Source of the DNA: Excoecaria cochinchinensis | Taxonomy: Eukaryota > Streptophyta > Magnoliopsida > Malpighiales > Euphorbiaceae | Assembly: GCA_947683425.1 (NCBI GenBank) | Contig: CANTUQ010000073.1 | Coordinates: 12,855,501 to 12,919,500, forward strand | Reading direction: 5' to 3' | Length of the DNA stretch: 64,000 nucleotides | Part shown: positions 30,505 through 40,003 of the stretch, piece after piece | Position numbering within the stretch: the first letter of the stretch is position 1 | Layout of the letters: every line of letters begins with the position of its first letter | The notes under the pieces: generated by a model | What the model saw: the letters and a program-made list of their open reading frames with translations, nothing else | Database searches by the model: none | Told to the model about the DNA's origin: nothing | Translations under genes and position numbers: made by a program

Positions 30505-32745
30505 TGTAGACACTGGGTCCCGAGTAGCCTTGATCAGGATTACCCGATGATGAAATTTAGCTATGCCGGCTTATAGGCAAAAAGATTGGAGTTCAGAAGT
30601 GATTTTCCTTGTCTTTTCGGTGAGTAAAAAGGGTATTTTAAAAATATTTTAAAAATATTTTTTAAATTATTTTGAAGAAGAAAAAGTGTGTTTTAGGTTG
30701 AGGGTATTATAAAAAAAAAAAAAAAAAAAAAAAAGGTGAAAAATGATGAAAAAATGAAGAAAGTAGGAAAAATGGAAAATGGGGGAAAAGATTCGCGACG
30801 GAAGGGCGACGGCCAGGGGCCGTTGCGAATGTCCGTGCGCGGAGCGCTGCGGAGCGTGCGCTCCGCGCGGCCGACGCCCTAGGCGTCGGTAGCTCTGCGC
30901 GCACGACGCCTTGGGCGTCGCTCGCTCCGCGCACGTCATGCGCGGAGACTCCGCGCATCCGCGCGGAAACGTGCGCGAGGCGCACGATTGACGCCCCACT
31001 TCGCCCATTTCGCCCACTTTTCGACCCCCACTCGATTTTCAACCGTTTTTGGACGGTTTTTGGTGGTTTTTGGGTAGTTTTTGATGATTAAAAACACTAG
31101 AAAAATTCAGAAACAGAGGAGGACGAACCAAGAACATTTTGGAGAGAAAAAACTGAATTTTGGAGCTTTGAGTTGAGAGAAAAAAATCCATCTTACACAC
31201 TTGTTTCCAAGAGCTTTTCTTCAAGTTTTCAAGCTATTTTCTAAGGATTTTCACAAGAGAAGACAAGGAATTCAACACTTCTATCTTCAATTCTTCAAAA
31301 CTAAATTTGAGGGTAATTATTCTTGGCTTTACTCATTAATTCTCTTGTTAATTTCATTTATTTTGGCTTCCAATTAACATATCAAACATGTAAATTCTCT
31401 TAGTCTCCATATTCTTCTTCTTATTTTTTTTCATCTTCAATTATTCATATAACAAATAAGTTTTTTAAATTTTATTATTTTTTTATGTCAAATTATTCTT
31501 TGTTCATGTAATTATGCATGTTTTAGGTTGTAAATACCTTTAATTTCTTAATGCTATATCATGTTTATTATTATGCTTTCTTTTGCATGTATGAGTGTTA
31601 TAATCATTATTTTATGCTAGTTATACATGTCAAGTGGAATTATTCTCATGTTACACATTTATTCATGTCTTAACTACAATAAAATTGATTGTCACTAATC
31701 TTCCATGTATGTTAATAACTATTATTAATAAGTTGCATATGCCATGATACTTTCTCATCTTATGCATGTTAAATTGCATCTTAATTATTCTGTGCATGTT
31801 AAATTGCATCTTAACTATTCTATGCATGTTAAATTACATCATGATTATTTTATGCATATTATATTTTCATGGTACATATTATCTTTTTATGTCATATTAT
31901 TTTGTTGGCTTAATCACTAACATGAATTTCTTTTGTTTTATTTTTGGTTGCACATCATTGTTTTTACTTTCAATTGAGCATCCATGCACGTTGAAGGAGG
32001 AGTTGCGGGGTTTGGTATTTTCTTTATACATTTTTAATTCCCATTTTATTTACATTGCCTTGTATATATTCACTAAATAAAATGTTTTCTTATGCGCACC
32101 AAAATAAAAATCACCAAAATATTTTTACTAAATTAACTTGGATCTTTCATAATAAAGCGGGACCAATGTCCCAGTTTTCATCTCAAATAAGATCATCACA
32201 TCCAGAATATTTTCTTTAATTGTGCATGCGGGGACCAAAGTCCTCATGATTAATAAATTCCCCGGTTTTATGCATGTTTGCACTTTTAATTGCTTTACTT
32301 GCTAATTTATGGTTTTCCTAACATGCATAAATGCGCTTTTAGATTAAAATTGCATCGTGTGGAGAGAGAGCGAATTAATGATATTTAAAATTTGATCATA
32401 AATTAATCGAGGTAGAAATAGATGAGAAATCCCGGACCCAGCTCTGGTCTTTGGGCTCGAGAGGTTAGAGGTTATCCTCCAAAATACTTCTTGGGTCACG
32501 AGGCTTTAGCGCTAATCCTAGGCCTCATGGCCCAATATGGATAAAATGCGCAAGTCTTAGGCTCTCCGAGGCGAGAGAAACTTTCCCAATGTTCTATTGG
32601 GTGGCGACTCCATGATACCTCCTTGTTGCCCAACATAGACGCACTTGCGATTTATCGCAAGCTGCCAACGGACCCGCAAATGCCCCGATCGCCCACGTGC
32701 GGGCGATCCGAAAGGGCGGCGCATCGGGATCCGGCGCGCGTCACA
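30505..32745 (+). repeat. Tat-2 5' LTR
   Basis: 2241 bp, TGTAGACACTGG...GCGCGTCACA. It has an A-rich tract (30706-30733), a GC-rich dyad cluster (30790-30990) and a long AT-rich second half. Compared with the 3' LTR it lacks about 45 bp after CACTTTTAA near 32290. Small ORFs such as 31766-32080 (ILIILCMLN repeats) come from a short tandem TGCATGTTAAATTGCATC repeat and are not genes. Confidence 0.95.
30790..30990. promoter_or_regulatory. GC-rich dyad cluster in Tat-2 5' LTR
   Basis: A 200-bp CpG island in an otherwise AT-rich LTR. Clear dyads: CCGACGCCCTAGGCGTCGG, CGACGCCTTGGGCGTCG, GGAGCGTGCGCTCC, and distant GCGCGGAG/CTCCGCGC pairs. An equivalent cluster lies in the 3' LTR (42080-42290) with a few changes. 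Probably in the U3 or R part; its role is not known. Confidence 0.8.
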
Positions 32746-32746
32746 G

Positions 32747-32764
32747 TGGCGACTCCACTGGGGA
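32747..32764 (+). promoter_or_regulatory. Tat-2 primer binding site
   Basis: TGGCGACTCCACTGGGGA one base after the LTR end; differs at one base from the Tat-1 site. Tat/Ogre-type PBS, reported as tRNA-Arg in that lineage (from memory). Confidence 0.88.
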
Positions 32765-33370
32765 CGATATGGTTCGAGATTTCAATTTGAAAATACCTCG
32801 TTTAACATTTATGATTAAAATTTAATTCACAAATTCACTCTCTCTCATTTGCATTACATCTCATTAGAGCGTTAGAATATGCTAGTTTGGTCCCTTTTCT
32901 AGCCCCGGTGCGTTCCTGAAGCACGACCCCATTTTCACTCAATTTGGGGAAGTGTTAGGGATAATCACCAGCCCAAGTCTCGTGCCATTAAATGGTATAT
33001 CAAATGACGACCCGATCGGTCGCTATGCTTGTGATAAGCTAGACCCGTCGGCAGGGATCATGCTTGGGTAACCCAAAAATATCATCACCCCATGACTAAA
33101 GCTCATGTAATGGCAATAGATACTTTCACTAGGTGAAATGTACCGTAATACTATGCTTGCTATATGGGCCATCATATATTAAACGAAATCAATTTAATTA
33201 AATGGTCTTCATCAAAGGCTTTCATGCCCCGGTGGGCCCATCTTAGTTAAGTTGAATTGTTTAAATACGTAATGGCCAAACACCCATACGTATGTACATT
33301 AGATAGGAGCTGTTATGCTGCCGGTTTTTCACCGCGCACCATACGTGTCCATTGGGTTCCCCGTTAACCC
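32765..33370 (+). other. Tat-2 untranslated leader
   Basis: About 600 nt before the ATG. The part from 32908 is conserved with Tat-1 (see 5440-6026). No upstream ORF1 of the Ogre kind is present. A polypyrimidine-AG acceptor (TTTGCATTTCAG) lies at about 33519-33530, downstream of the ATG, raising the possibility of a small intron at the start of the ORF. Confidence 0.75.
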
Positions 33371-36300
33371 ATGGATCAAGCCCACCTAGGAAAGAGACCG
33401 CACTACCACGTGTGTGGGAGATATAAGGTTGGAAGGATCTATCTGCTTGCATGTGTTTGTCTATGTTGCATCAGCACGAGCATGCATTGCATTTTAATCA
33501 TGCATCATCTTAACAATCTTTGCATTTCAGCCATCATAGATTCTCCTGGGTGGTCTAGAGGTCCCGACGGACGGTTAAGAAGGACGCCACTTTTGGGGTT
33601 AACTGAGTTAGTGTCAGATCAGAGTTCAGAGTCAATCTCAGAAAATAGTGTGGGGTTTTCTTCCGAATCATCAACAGAAGTAAGCATGGCTAATCCATCA
33701 AATGAGTCTGATGCAACTCGGGCAATAATCACCGAGGAGGTAGGAAAGAGAATGGAGGAATTTGAAGCCCGAATGATTGCAATGATGGGCAATCTTGCCG
33801 CCACTATAGCTGGGCAACAAGCTGCTGCTATTCCTGTCCGAGTACCAGCTGAACAAGAGGTTGTTAGAGAAGAACATCATGCTGCGGTTAACCAACCAGT
33901 GGTTGACCCACCTATTATTGAGCAAAGAGTACCTGCACCCATTGAGCGCAGAGAAGGCCCCAGGTCTGAAGTTGAGTTTGGGGGAGATGAGCATGAGGAG
34001 CATCCAGTAGCTAAAGAAAAGTTGCCAAAACTGGATGAGGTAATGTGGAGGAAAATGGAAGAGAGATTTGAGGTCATGGCAAGGATGATGACCGTGGGAA
34101 AAGGAATGAACCCGGAAGATCGAGAGCTGGATGGGGATGACCTAATTCCCCAGAATTTTAAGATGCCGGACATCCCCAAATTTGATGGAACCTCTGACCC
34201 TGCCGCACACATCAAGCAATACTCGCTGGTCATGAAGGGAACGACCTTAATAAGAAAGCAGAAGATAGAATATTTCTGCTTGAGTCTCACAGGAGCTGCT
34301 ATTGATTGGTACCATGGGCTTGAGAGGAGGTCCAAGGAGGATTGGGACTCGCTAACCGAAGAGTTCCTTAAGCAGTACGATTGCAGTACCCGGATGGAGG
34401 TCACTTTGAAAGATCTCGAGTTGCTACAACAGAAGGCTGGGGAGTCCTTCCACGAGTACCTTACTCGGTGGAGAAACCGGGTTATGGAGATGAAATGCAA
34501 ACCGGACACTTCTGATCAGATCCGGCTGTTCATTCGAAATGCCAGCCCCTACTTGAGAGATGGATTGAAAATGAAGGGACTGAAAGACTGGGAATCTTTG
34601 AAGGACATTGCCATAGAAGCGGAAGGAGAATATTTATCCAAGAGGGCAAATAGTGAGTCCTATGCCCGGAGGGGATACAGCAATCAGGGGACGGCCAAAC
34701 CAGTAGGTTCGAGCAGTGGTAACAGAGTTGGGAAGTCTGCCGAGGTGTCTGCAACCGGCGTAAGTCAGAGGTATTTCTCCAACTTGGGTAAGCCTTTATC
34801 ATGGGTGCTGAAGAGGCTAATAAAAGAAGGAAAACTGCGGCCCCTATCACCTAAGCCGGCCAAGGCCCAAGGACAGCCAGGGCACAAAGAGAATGAATAC
34901 TGCGCATTCCACCAACATACCGGGCATTTGACGGATGAGTGTATAACGCTAAGACATCGGGTCCAAGATCTAATTGACAACAAGCAGATCACCGATCCTG
35001 AGCAGAGAGAAAGCAAGAAGAAGTCTGGTTATAACACAGTGCCACCTCCAGTCTTTATGATCGGATCGAGCCTACCAGAATGGTATGTGATGCAAGACCT
35101 ATATGGAAATGAGTATGTCGCTATTACTCGCCCTGCAGTGGATGAAAAAGGGGTTTCTGTGGCAGCGATAGACTGTTGGTCCACTAGTGAGAGTGGAGAT
35201 GACGAAGATGAGAAAAATGGAGAGTTTACGGATCCGTGGGATTCGGAGGAAGAAGAAAGAGTAGAAGCAGTAACAAGAAGTGGGAGGGTCATTCCAGAAG
35301 CTGAGAAGCAGCAGGACCCAGCACAAGCAATCGCAGAGAAAGAGCCGGAAGAAAATTCAATAGTGAAGCAACTGAAAAAGACCACGGCTCAGATATCTAT
35401 TTGGGATCTCTTGAGACAGTCCCCCTCGCACCGACAGAAGTTAGTCGAAGCATTGAGCGTATCCACTGTAGCAACTACAATCTCTCCATCCGAGCTTTTA
35501 GACCTTGTAAAGGGGGGATCCGGGGAGAAGTTGGTTTTTTCTGATGCAGACCTACCAACAGAGGGTCGCAACCACAACCGACCTTTGTACATCAAGGCAC
35601 AGATCAATGGTAAACACACTGCTTGTGTCATGGTTGATGACGGGTCATCGATAAATGTCTGCCCTTTGGTGGCACTTCAGGCCTTTGGGATGGATGAGAG
35701 TATGTTAAGCAAATCTGACCTGACCATCACTGCCTACGACAACTCCAGGAGGCAAGCATCGGGAATTTTCAAAGCTTTGGTAAAGATAGGGCCCATTGAG
35801 ACAGAAACAGATTTTGTGGTCTTGCCTATTCCAGCAAACTTCTCAGCTCTGCTTGGTAGACCGTGGTTTCACAAGTTAGGAGGAGTGCCATCTACCTTAC
35901 ACCAGATAATTAAGATACCCCATGAAGGAGAAGTAGTGACCATTAAAGCAGCAAGAGAGAACCAAGTGTCTGCCTTGGAGATCTCTAATCAGCCATTCAG
36001 TGGCTTTCATGTATCGATGATCGGAGAAGAGCAAAACCTAGAAGGTAGCCCTCAAGTGGTGAATATGCTGAAGAAGATGCACTTCCTCCCAGGGGCTGGT
36101 TTGGGAAAAGAGTCACAGGGGCTGCAGAATGCTATCACTACACGTGGTCAGAAAGATCGAAAGGGGTTGGGCTACAAAGGAGAGTATGGTAAGAAGAAAG
36201 GGTCAGGGAAGATTCCCCATATTTCGGAGAGCTTTGTGCCATCATCATCGGTTTGTGCCTACACCGGAGAAGAAGAGCCGCAGTGGGTAGATGGGAAGAT

Positions 36301-39300
36301 TATCCCTGGATTTGAAATTTTCAACGATGTCTTTGATTGGGAGATCGGAGTTGTTAAAGCTGTAGAGAACTTTTGGGATGAGGAGATTATGACCCAATGC
36401 AGCATATGGGACAGGGATGAGCCTGAAGAGATCGTCACTGATAAGCTGTTAGCCACCAGACTTAAGGGGAAGGAGAAGATAGTGGAGCCAGAGCCGAAGA
36501 TTAAAGATCTCAAGATTTCACCAAATCAAGAAGCCAAAGCACAGTCAGCTGCAGCATCGGCGTCGACTGAAGTTGATAGTCATTTAGATTCTCTTTTTAT
36601 ACCAGAACTCTTTGAGGACAATGTTAATGTTTCTGATTATGTTAATGAGATGAACAACTTTGCTTACTTGTGTGATGTTTCTGATGATTTCATGTCGCAT
36701 GATCATAAGCATGATGCATTCATTTTTGATATTAATTCAACTGGCACAACTGCATTTAATCTCGGAACTTTGGAAAATCCAAAGGAAATTTTGCTAGCAT
36801 CAGACATAACTCCTGAAGAGAGAATAAAATTTGAGAGAATATTAAAAAAATATGAAAAAGTCTTTGCCTGGACCTACGAGGATATGCCGGGAATAGATCG
36901 AGATGTTGCCGAACATGCCATCCCAACTTACCCAGAGTTTAAACCAGTCAAGCAAAAGCTTCGGAGGCTTAGGCCAGAATGGGCACAGAAAGTGAAAGAG
37001 GAGATCCATAAGCAAATTGAGGCTAAGTTCCTGATAGAGGTTCAATACCCAACATGGTTAGCTAATGTGGTTCCTGTAGCTAAGAAAGACGGTAAGGTTC
37101 GAGTATGCGTCGACTATCGAGACCTGAACAAAGCTTGCCCTAAAGACGATTTCCCACTGCCTCATATTGATGTGCTAGTAGATAGTGTTGCTGCTTGCAT
37201 GATGTACAGCTTTGTGGATGGATACGCAGGGTACAACCAAATTCTTAACAAGATAGTGGACCGGATCAAGACAGCCTTTATCACCAAGTGGGGGACATAT
37301 GCCTATCGGGTTATGCCTTTTGGGTTGAAGAATGCAGGAGCAACCTATCAGAGGATGGCAACCAAGGTTCTCAATGACTTAATCCACAAAGAAGTGGAGG
37401 TGTACGTCGATGACATGATGATTAAGTCAGCTACCAGAGAAGGCCACTTTGAGGCATTAGAAAAGTTCTTTCAAAGGATTAGCAAGTATGATCTGCGACT
37501 CAATCCCAAGAAGTGCATTTTTGGAGTTACATCAGGAAAGTTGTTAGGCCATGTGGTAAGCCAGAGGGGAATCGAGGTAGATCCCGATAAAGTCAAAGCC
37601 ATAAGAGAGATGCCAGTGCCCCAGAAGGAGAAGGACGTTAGAAGTTTCCTAGGAAACCTTCAGTACATCAGCCAATTTATTGCCAAGCTAGCTTCGGTAT
37701 GTGAGCCTATTTTCAAGCTTCTTAGGAAGAATCAGCCGGTGCTATGGAACGATGACTGTCAATTGGCCTTTGACACCATTAAGGAGTATTTGTTAAATCC
37801 TCCGGTGTTAAGACCACCACGCCATGCCAAACCACTAATCCTGTACCTAGCTGTGGAAGATAACTCAGTGGGTGCTATGATGTCTCAGGAAGATGATTTT
37901 GGTATAGAGTTTGCCGTTTACTATCTTAGCAAGAAATTTCTGCCTTACGAAGCCAAATATGTAGAGGTGGAAAAGATTTGTTTAGCAGTTATCTGGGCTT
38001 CTAAGAAGTTGCGACACTACTTTCATTCCTTTAAGGTACAAACGGTTGCTAAACATAATCCGCTTAGATACCTCCAAGAAGCACCCTCTTTACTAGGGAA
38101 GATGGGAAGATGGTTACTGCTATTGCAGGAATTTGACATTGAGTACATAACCAGGAAAACCATTAAGGGAAGAGCTGTAGCGGAGTTCTTAGCCGAGCAT
38201 CCTATTGAGGGAGATCAATTTGAATACAACTTCCCAGATGAAGACGTCACGGCCATAGCAGTGCAAGGGTGGCAGTTATTCTTTGATGGAGCAGTCAATA
38301 ATAAGGGGGCAGGCGTAGGAGTTATTCTTACGACCCCAGATGGTGAAAGGTTACCATTGGCTAAGAAGCTGAGGTATAAGGCTACCAATAATGAAGCAGA
38401 ATACGAAGCTTGCATCTTTGGATTGGAAGCATTGCTTGCTCTGGGGGCAAAGACCGCAGAAGTATTTGGGGATTCCTCCTTGGTAATTCATCAAATTAAA
38501 GGAGAGTGGTCAGTCAAGGAAGAAAGGCTGTTGCCTTATGTAAAGCACTTAAGAGCGTTGAGCAGCCAATTTGAGATTTGCACTTTTCACTTCATCCCCA
38601 GAGACGAAAATCAGTTAGCTGATGCTCTAGCAACTTTAGTGTCTATGTGGGACAACCCAACAGGAGTTGCGATGAAACCCGTGCTGATATATAGTTCGGA
38701 AAGACCTGGTTTTGAAGCAGAACAGGTGATGGACATTGAGGCCACTGATGGAAATCCATGGTATTATGACATTCAGAATTATTTAGAGAGATCAGTCTTT
38801 CCAGAGGAAGCCACTGAGAAGGACCAAAAAATGATCAGGAAGTTATCCACTCAATTCATCAGTGTTAATGGCACTTTATACAAAAGGCAAGCTGATGGTA
38901 TCCAGTTAAGATGTCTGGCAGAGAAAGAAGCTAAAAGAGTTATGGAAGAAGTTCATGCCGGGGTTTGTGGAGCTCACATGAATGGCTTAGCCTTAGCAAA
39001 GAAGATCATGCGCCAAGGGTTTTATTGGCTCACAATGGATACAGATTGTTCAAAATATGTGAAGCAATGCCAGTTATGCCAACAGTACGCGAATTTGAGG
39101 CATGTGCCAGTTTCAGAGTTACATAACTTAACATCTCCATGGCCATTTGCAGCATGGGGAATAGACATCATAGGCGAAATCCATCCTACTGCTTCTAATG
39201 GGCATAGGTTCATCATAGTTGCCATTGACTACTTCACTAAGTGGGTTGAGGCTGAATCTTTCAAGAAGGTTGATGCAAGGGATATGGCTAAATTCATCAA

Positions 39301-39862
39301 GCGGAATTTGATATGCAGATATGGTCTCCCACATCACATTGTATCTGATAATGGGGTACAATTCCTAGCAGAGACTAAACAGATGCTCCAGAAATATGGG
39401 ATCCAACATCATAAGTCTTCTCCTTACCGTCCTCAAGCGAATGGTGCAGTTGAAGCGGCGAATAAGAATGTGAAGAGAATTTTAGCCAAGATGGTTCAGA
39501 ACTACAAGGATTGGGCAGAAAAGCTACCCTTCGCACTTTGGGGTTATAGAACAACAGTCAGAACCTCTACGGGGGCAACACCATTCTCTCTGGTGTATGG
39601 AACTGAAGCAGTCCTGCCGGTTGAAATTGAGCTGAAATCATTAAGAGTAGTCCTGGAAGCCGAGATTCCGGAGACAGAATGGGCACAACAGCGATTGTTG
39701 CAGTTGAATCTATTGGATGAAGATAGGTTGAGAGCCTATTACCACAATCAGGTTTATCAGAAGAGACTGGCTCGGTCGTTTGGCAAGAAAGTACGAAAGC
39801 ACCCGTTGAAGGAGGGGGACTTGGTCTTTAAGATGATGAGGCCGGGAGTTCCAGACATATGA
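33371..39862 (+). CDS. gag-pol: Tat-2 gag-pol polyprotein (2163 codons, premature end)
   Basis: A single ORF for particle formation, reverse transcription and integration. Order by approximate residue: 280-420 gag core (AHIKQYSLVMKGT, FHEYLTRWRNRVMEM); 510-524 zinc knuckle variant CAFHQHTGHLTDEC (second Cys replaced by His); 753-766 aspartic protease VMVDDGSSINVCPL; 899-950 G-patch-like glycine-rich domain (FLPGAGLGKESQGLQ, GLGYKGEYG); 1178-1450 RT with YVDD at about 1344; 1486-1600 RNase H-like, lacking the usual catalytic Asp (LYLAV, KHNPLRYL), probably inactive; 1633-1770 second RNase H, archaeal type, with FFDG, NEAEYEA, FGDSSLV and ENQLADALA intact; 1856-1905 integrase HHCC finger; then WGIDIIG, VSDNG and the Glu of GAVEAANK. 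The ORF stops at TGA 39860-39862. The same frame continues 46 codons with a GKFRPTWEGPF-type C-terminal motif to TAA 40001-40003. The start is the first ATG (good context, G at +4). A later start after a splice is possible. Confidence 0.95.
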   Translation: MDQAHLGKRPHYHVCGRYKVGRIYLLACVCLCCISTSMHCILIMHHLNNLCISAIIDSPGWSRGPDGRLRRTPLLGLTELVSDQSSESISENSVGFSSESSTEVSMANPSNESDATRAIITEEVGKRMEEFEARMIAMMGNLAATIAGQQAAAIPVRVPAEQEVVREEHHAAVNQPVVDPPIIEQRVPAPIERREGPRSEVEFGGDEHEEHPVAKEKLPKLDEVMWRKMEERFEVMARMMTVGKGMNPEDRELDGDDLIPQNFKMPDIPKFDGTSDPAAHIKQYSLVMKGTTLIRKQKIEYFCLSLTGAAIDWYHGLERRSKEDWDSLTEEFLKQYDCSTRMEVTLKDLELLQQKAGESFHEYLTRWRNRVMEMKCKPDTSDQIRLFIRNASPYLRDGLKMKGLKDWESLKDIAIEAEGEYLSKRANSESYARRGYSNQGTAKPVGSSSGNRVGKSAEVSATGVSQRYFSNLGKPLSWVLKRLIKEGKLRPLSPKPAKAQGQPGHKENEYCAFHQHTGHLTDECITLRHRVQDLIDNKQITDPEQRESKKKSGYNTVPPPVFMIGSSLPEWYVMQDLYGNEYVAITRPAVDEKGVSVAAIDCWSTSESGDDEDEKNGEFTDPWDSEEEERVEAVTRSGRVIPEAEKQQDPAQAIAEKEPEENSIVKQLKKTTAQISIWDLLRQSPSHRQKLVEALSVSTVATTISPSELLDLVKGGSGEKLVFSDADLPTEGRNHNRPLYIKAQINGKHTACVMVDDGSSINVCPLVALQAFGMDESMLSKSDLTITAYDNSRRQASGIFKALVKIGPIETETDFVVLPIPANFSALLGRPWFHKLGGVPSTLHQIIKIPHEGEVVTIKAARENQVSALEISNQPFSGFHVSMIGEEQNLEGSPQVVNMLKKMHFLPGAGLGKESQGLQNAITTRGQKDRKGLGYKGEYGKKKGSGKIPHISESFVPSSSVCAYTGEEEPQWVDGKIIPGFEIFNDVFDWEIGVVKAVENFWDEEIMTQCSIWDRDEPEEIVTDKLLATRLKGKEKIVEPEPKIKDLKISPNQEAKAQSAAASASTEVDSHLDSLFIPELFEDNVNVSDYVNEMNNFAYLCDVSDDFMSHDHKHDAFIFDINSTGTTAFNLGTLENPKEILLASDITPEERIKFERILKKYEKVFAWTYEDMPGIDRDVAEHAIPTYPEFKPVKQKLRRLRPEWAQKVKEEIHKQIEAKFLIEVQYPTWLANVVPVAKKDGKVRVCVDYRDLNKACPKDDFPLPHIDVLVDSVAACMMYSFVDGYAGYNQILNKIVDRIKTAFITKWGTYAYRVMPFGLKNAGATYQRMATKVLNDLIHKEVEVYVDDMMIKSATREGHFEALEKFFQRISKYDLRLNPKKCIFGVTSGKLLGHVVSQRGIEVDPDKVKAIREMPVPQKEKDVRSFLGNLQYISQFIAKLASVCEPIFKLLRKNQPVLWNDDCQLAFDTIKEYLLNPPVLRPPRHAKPLILYLAVEDNSVGAMMSQEDDFGIEFAVYYLSKKFLPYEAKYVEVEKICLAVIWASKKLRHYFHSFKVQTVAKHNPLRYLQEAPSLLGKMGRWLLLLQEFDIEYITRKTIKGRAVAEFLAEHPIEGDQFEYNFPDEDVTAIAVQGWQLFFDGAVNNKGAGVGVILTTPDGERLPLAKKLRYKATNNEAEYEACIFGLEALLALGAKTAEVFGDSSLVIHQIKGEWSVKEERLLPYVKHLRALSSQFEICTFHFIPRDENQLADALATLVSMWDNPTGVAMKPVLIYSSERPGFEAEQVMDIEATDGNPWYYDIQNYLERSVFPEEATEKDQKMIRKLSTQFISVNGTLYKRQADGIQLRCLAEKEAKRVMEEVHAGVCGAHMNGLALAKKIMRQGFYWLTMDTDCSKYVKQCQLCQQYANLRHVPVSELHNLTSPWPFAAWGIDIIGEIHPTASNGHRFIIVAIDYFTKWVEAESFKKVDARDMAKFIKRNLICRYGLPHHIVSDNGVQFLAETKQMLQKYGIQHHKSSPYRPQANGAVEAANKNVKRILAKMVQNYKDWAEKLPFALWGYRTTVRTSTGATPFSLVYGTEAVLPVEIELKSLRVVLEAEIPETEWAQQRLLQLNLLDEDRLRAYYHNQVYQKRLARSFGKKVRKHPLKEGDLVFKMMRPGVPDI

Positions 39863-40003
39863 GGAAAATTCAGACCAACCTGGGAAGGACCTTTCATTTT
39901 GAAAAAGTTGCTAACAAAAGGAGCAGCGATTTTAGCAGACAACGATGGGAATGAGTTCAAGGATCCGGTCAATGTCGATAGACTTAAAAGGTTCCATGGC
40001 TAA
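39863..40003 (+). pseudogene. Tat-2 integrase C-terminal tail cut off by the TGA
   Basis: In frame with gag-pol after the stop at 39860-39862. It codes for the end of the integrase C-terminal domain (WEGPF and a final FHG before TAA at 40001). It would be made only by stop readthrough or is lost in this copy. One base change separates it from a full ORF. Confidence 0.85.

Noticed and set aside
30667..31042. Arg/Ala-rich ORFs across the GC island of Tat-2 LTR (also 41945-42386)
   Set aside because: Three frames are open at once, as expected of GC-rich palindromic sequence with few stop codons; no domain is recognised.
31766..32080. 104-codon ORF in both Tat-2 LTRs (also 43055-43369)
   Set aside because: It starts with a peptide repeat coded by a short tandem DNA repeat, then a hydrophobic stretch in AT-rich sequence. 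LTR copies are identical by descent, and nothing supports translation.
34530..37045. Long minus-strand ORFs opposite Tat-2 gag-pol
   Set aside because: They lie antisense to a 2163-codon frame with clear domains and show no recognisable motifs.
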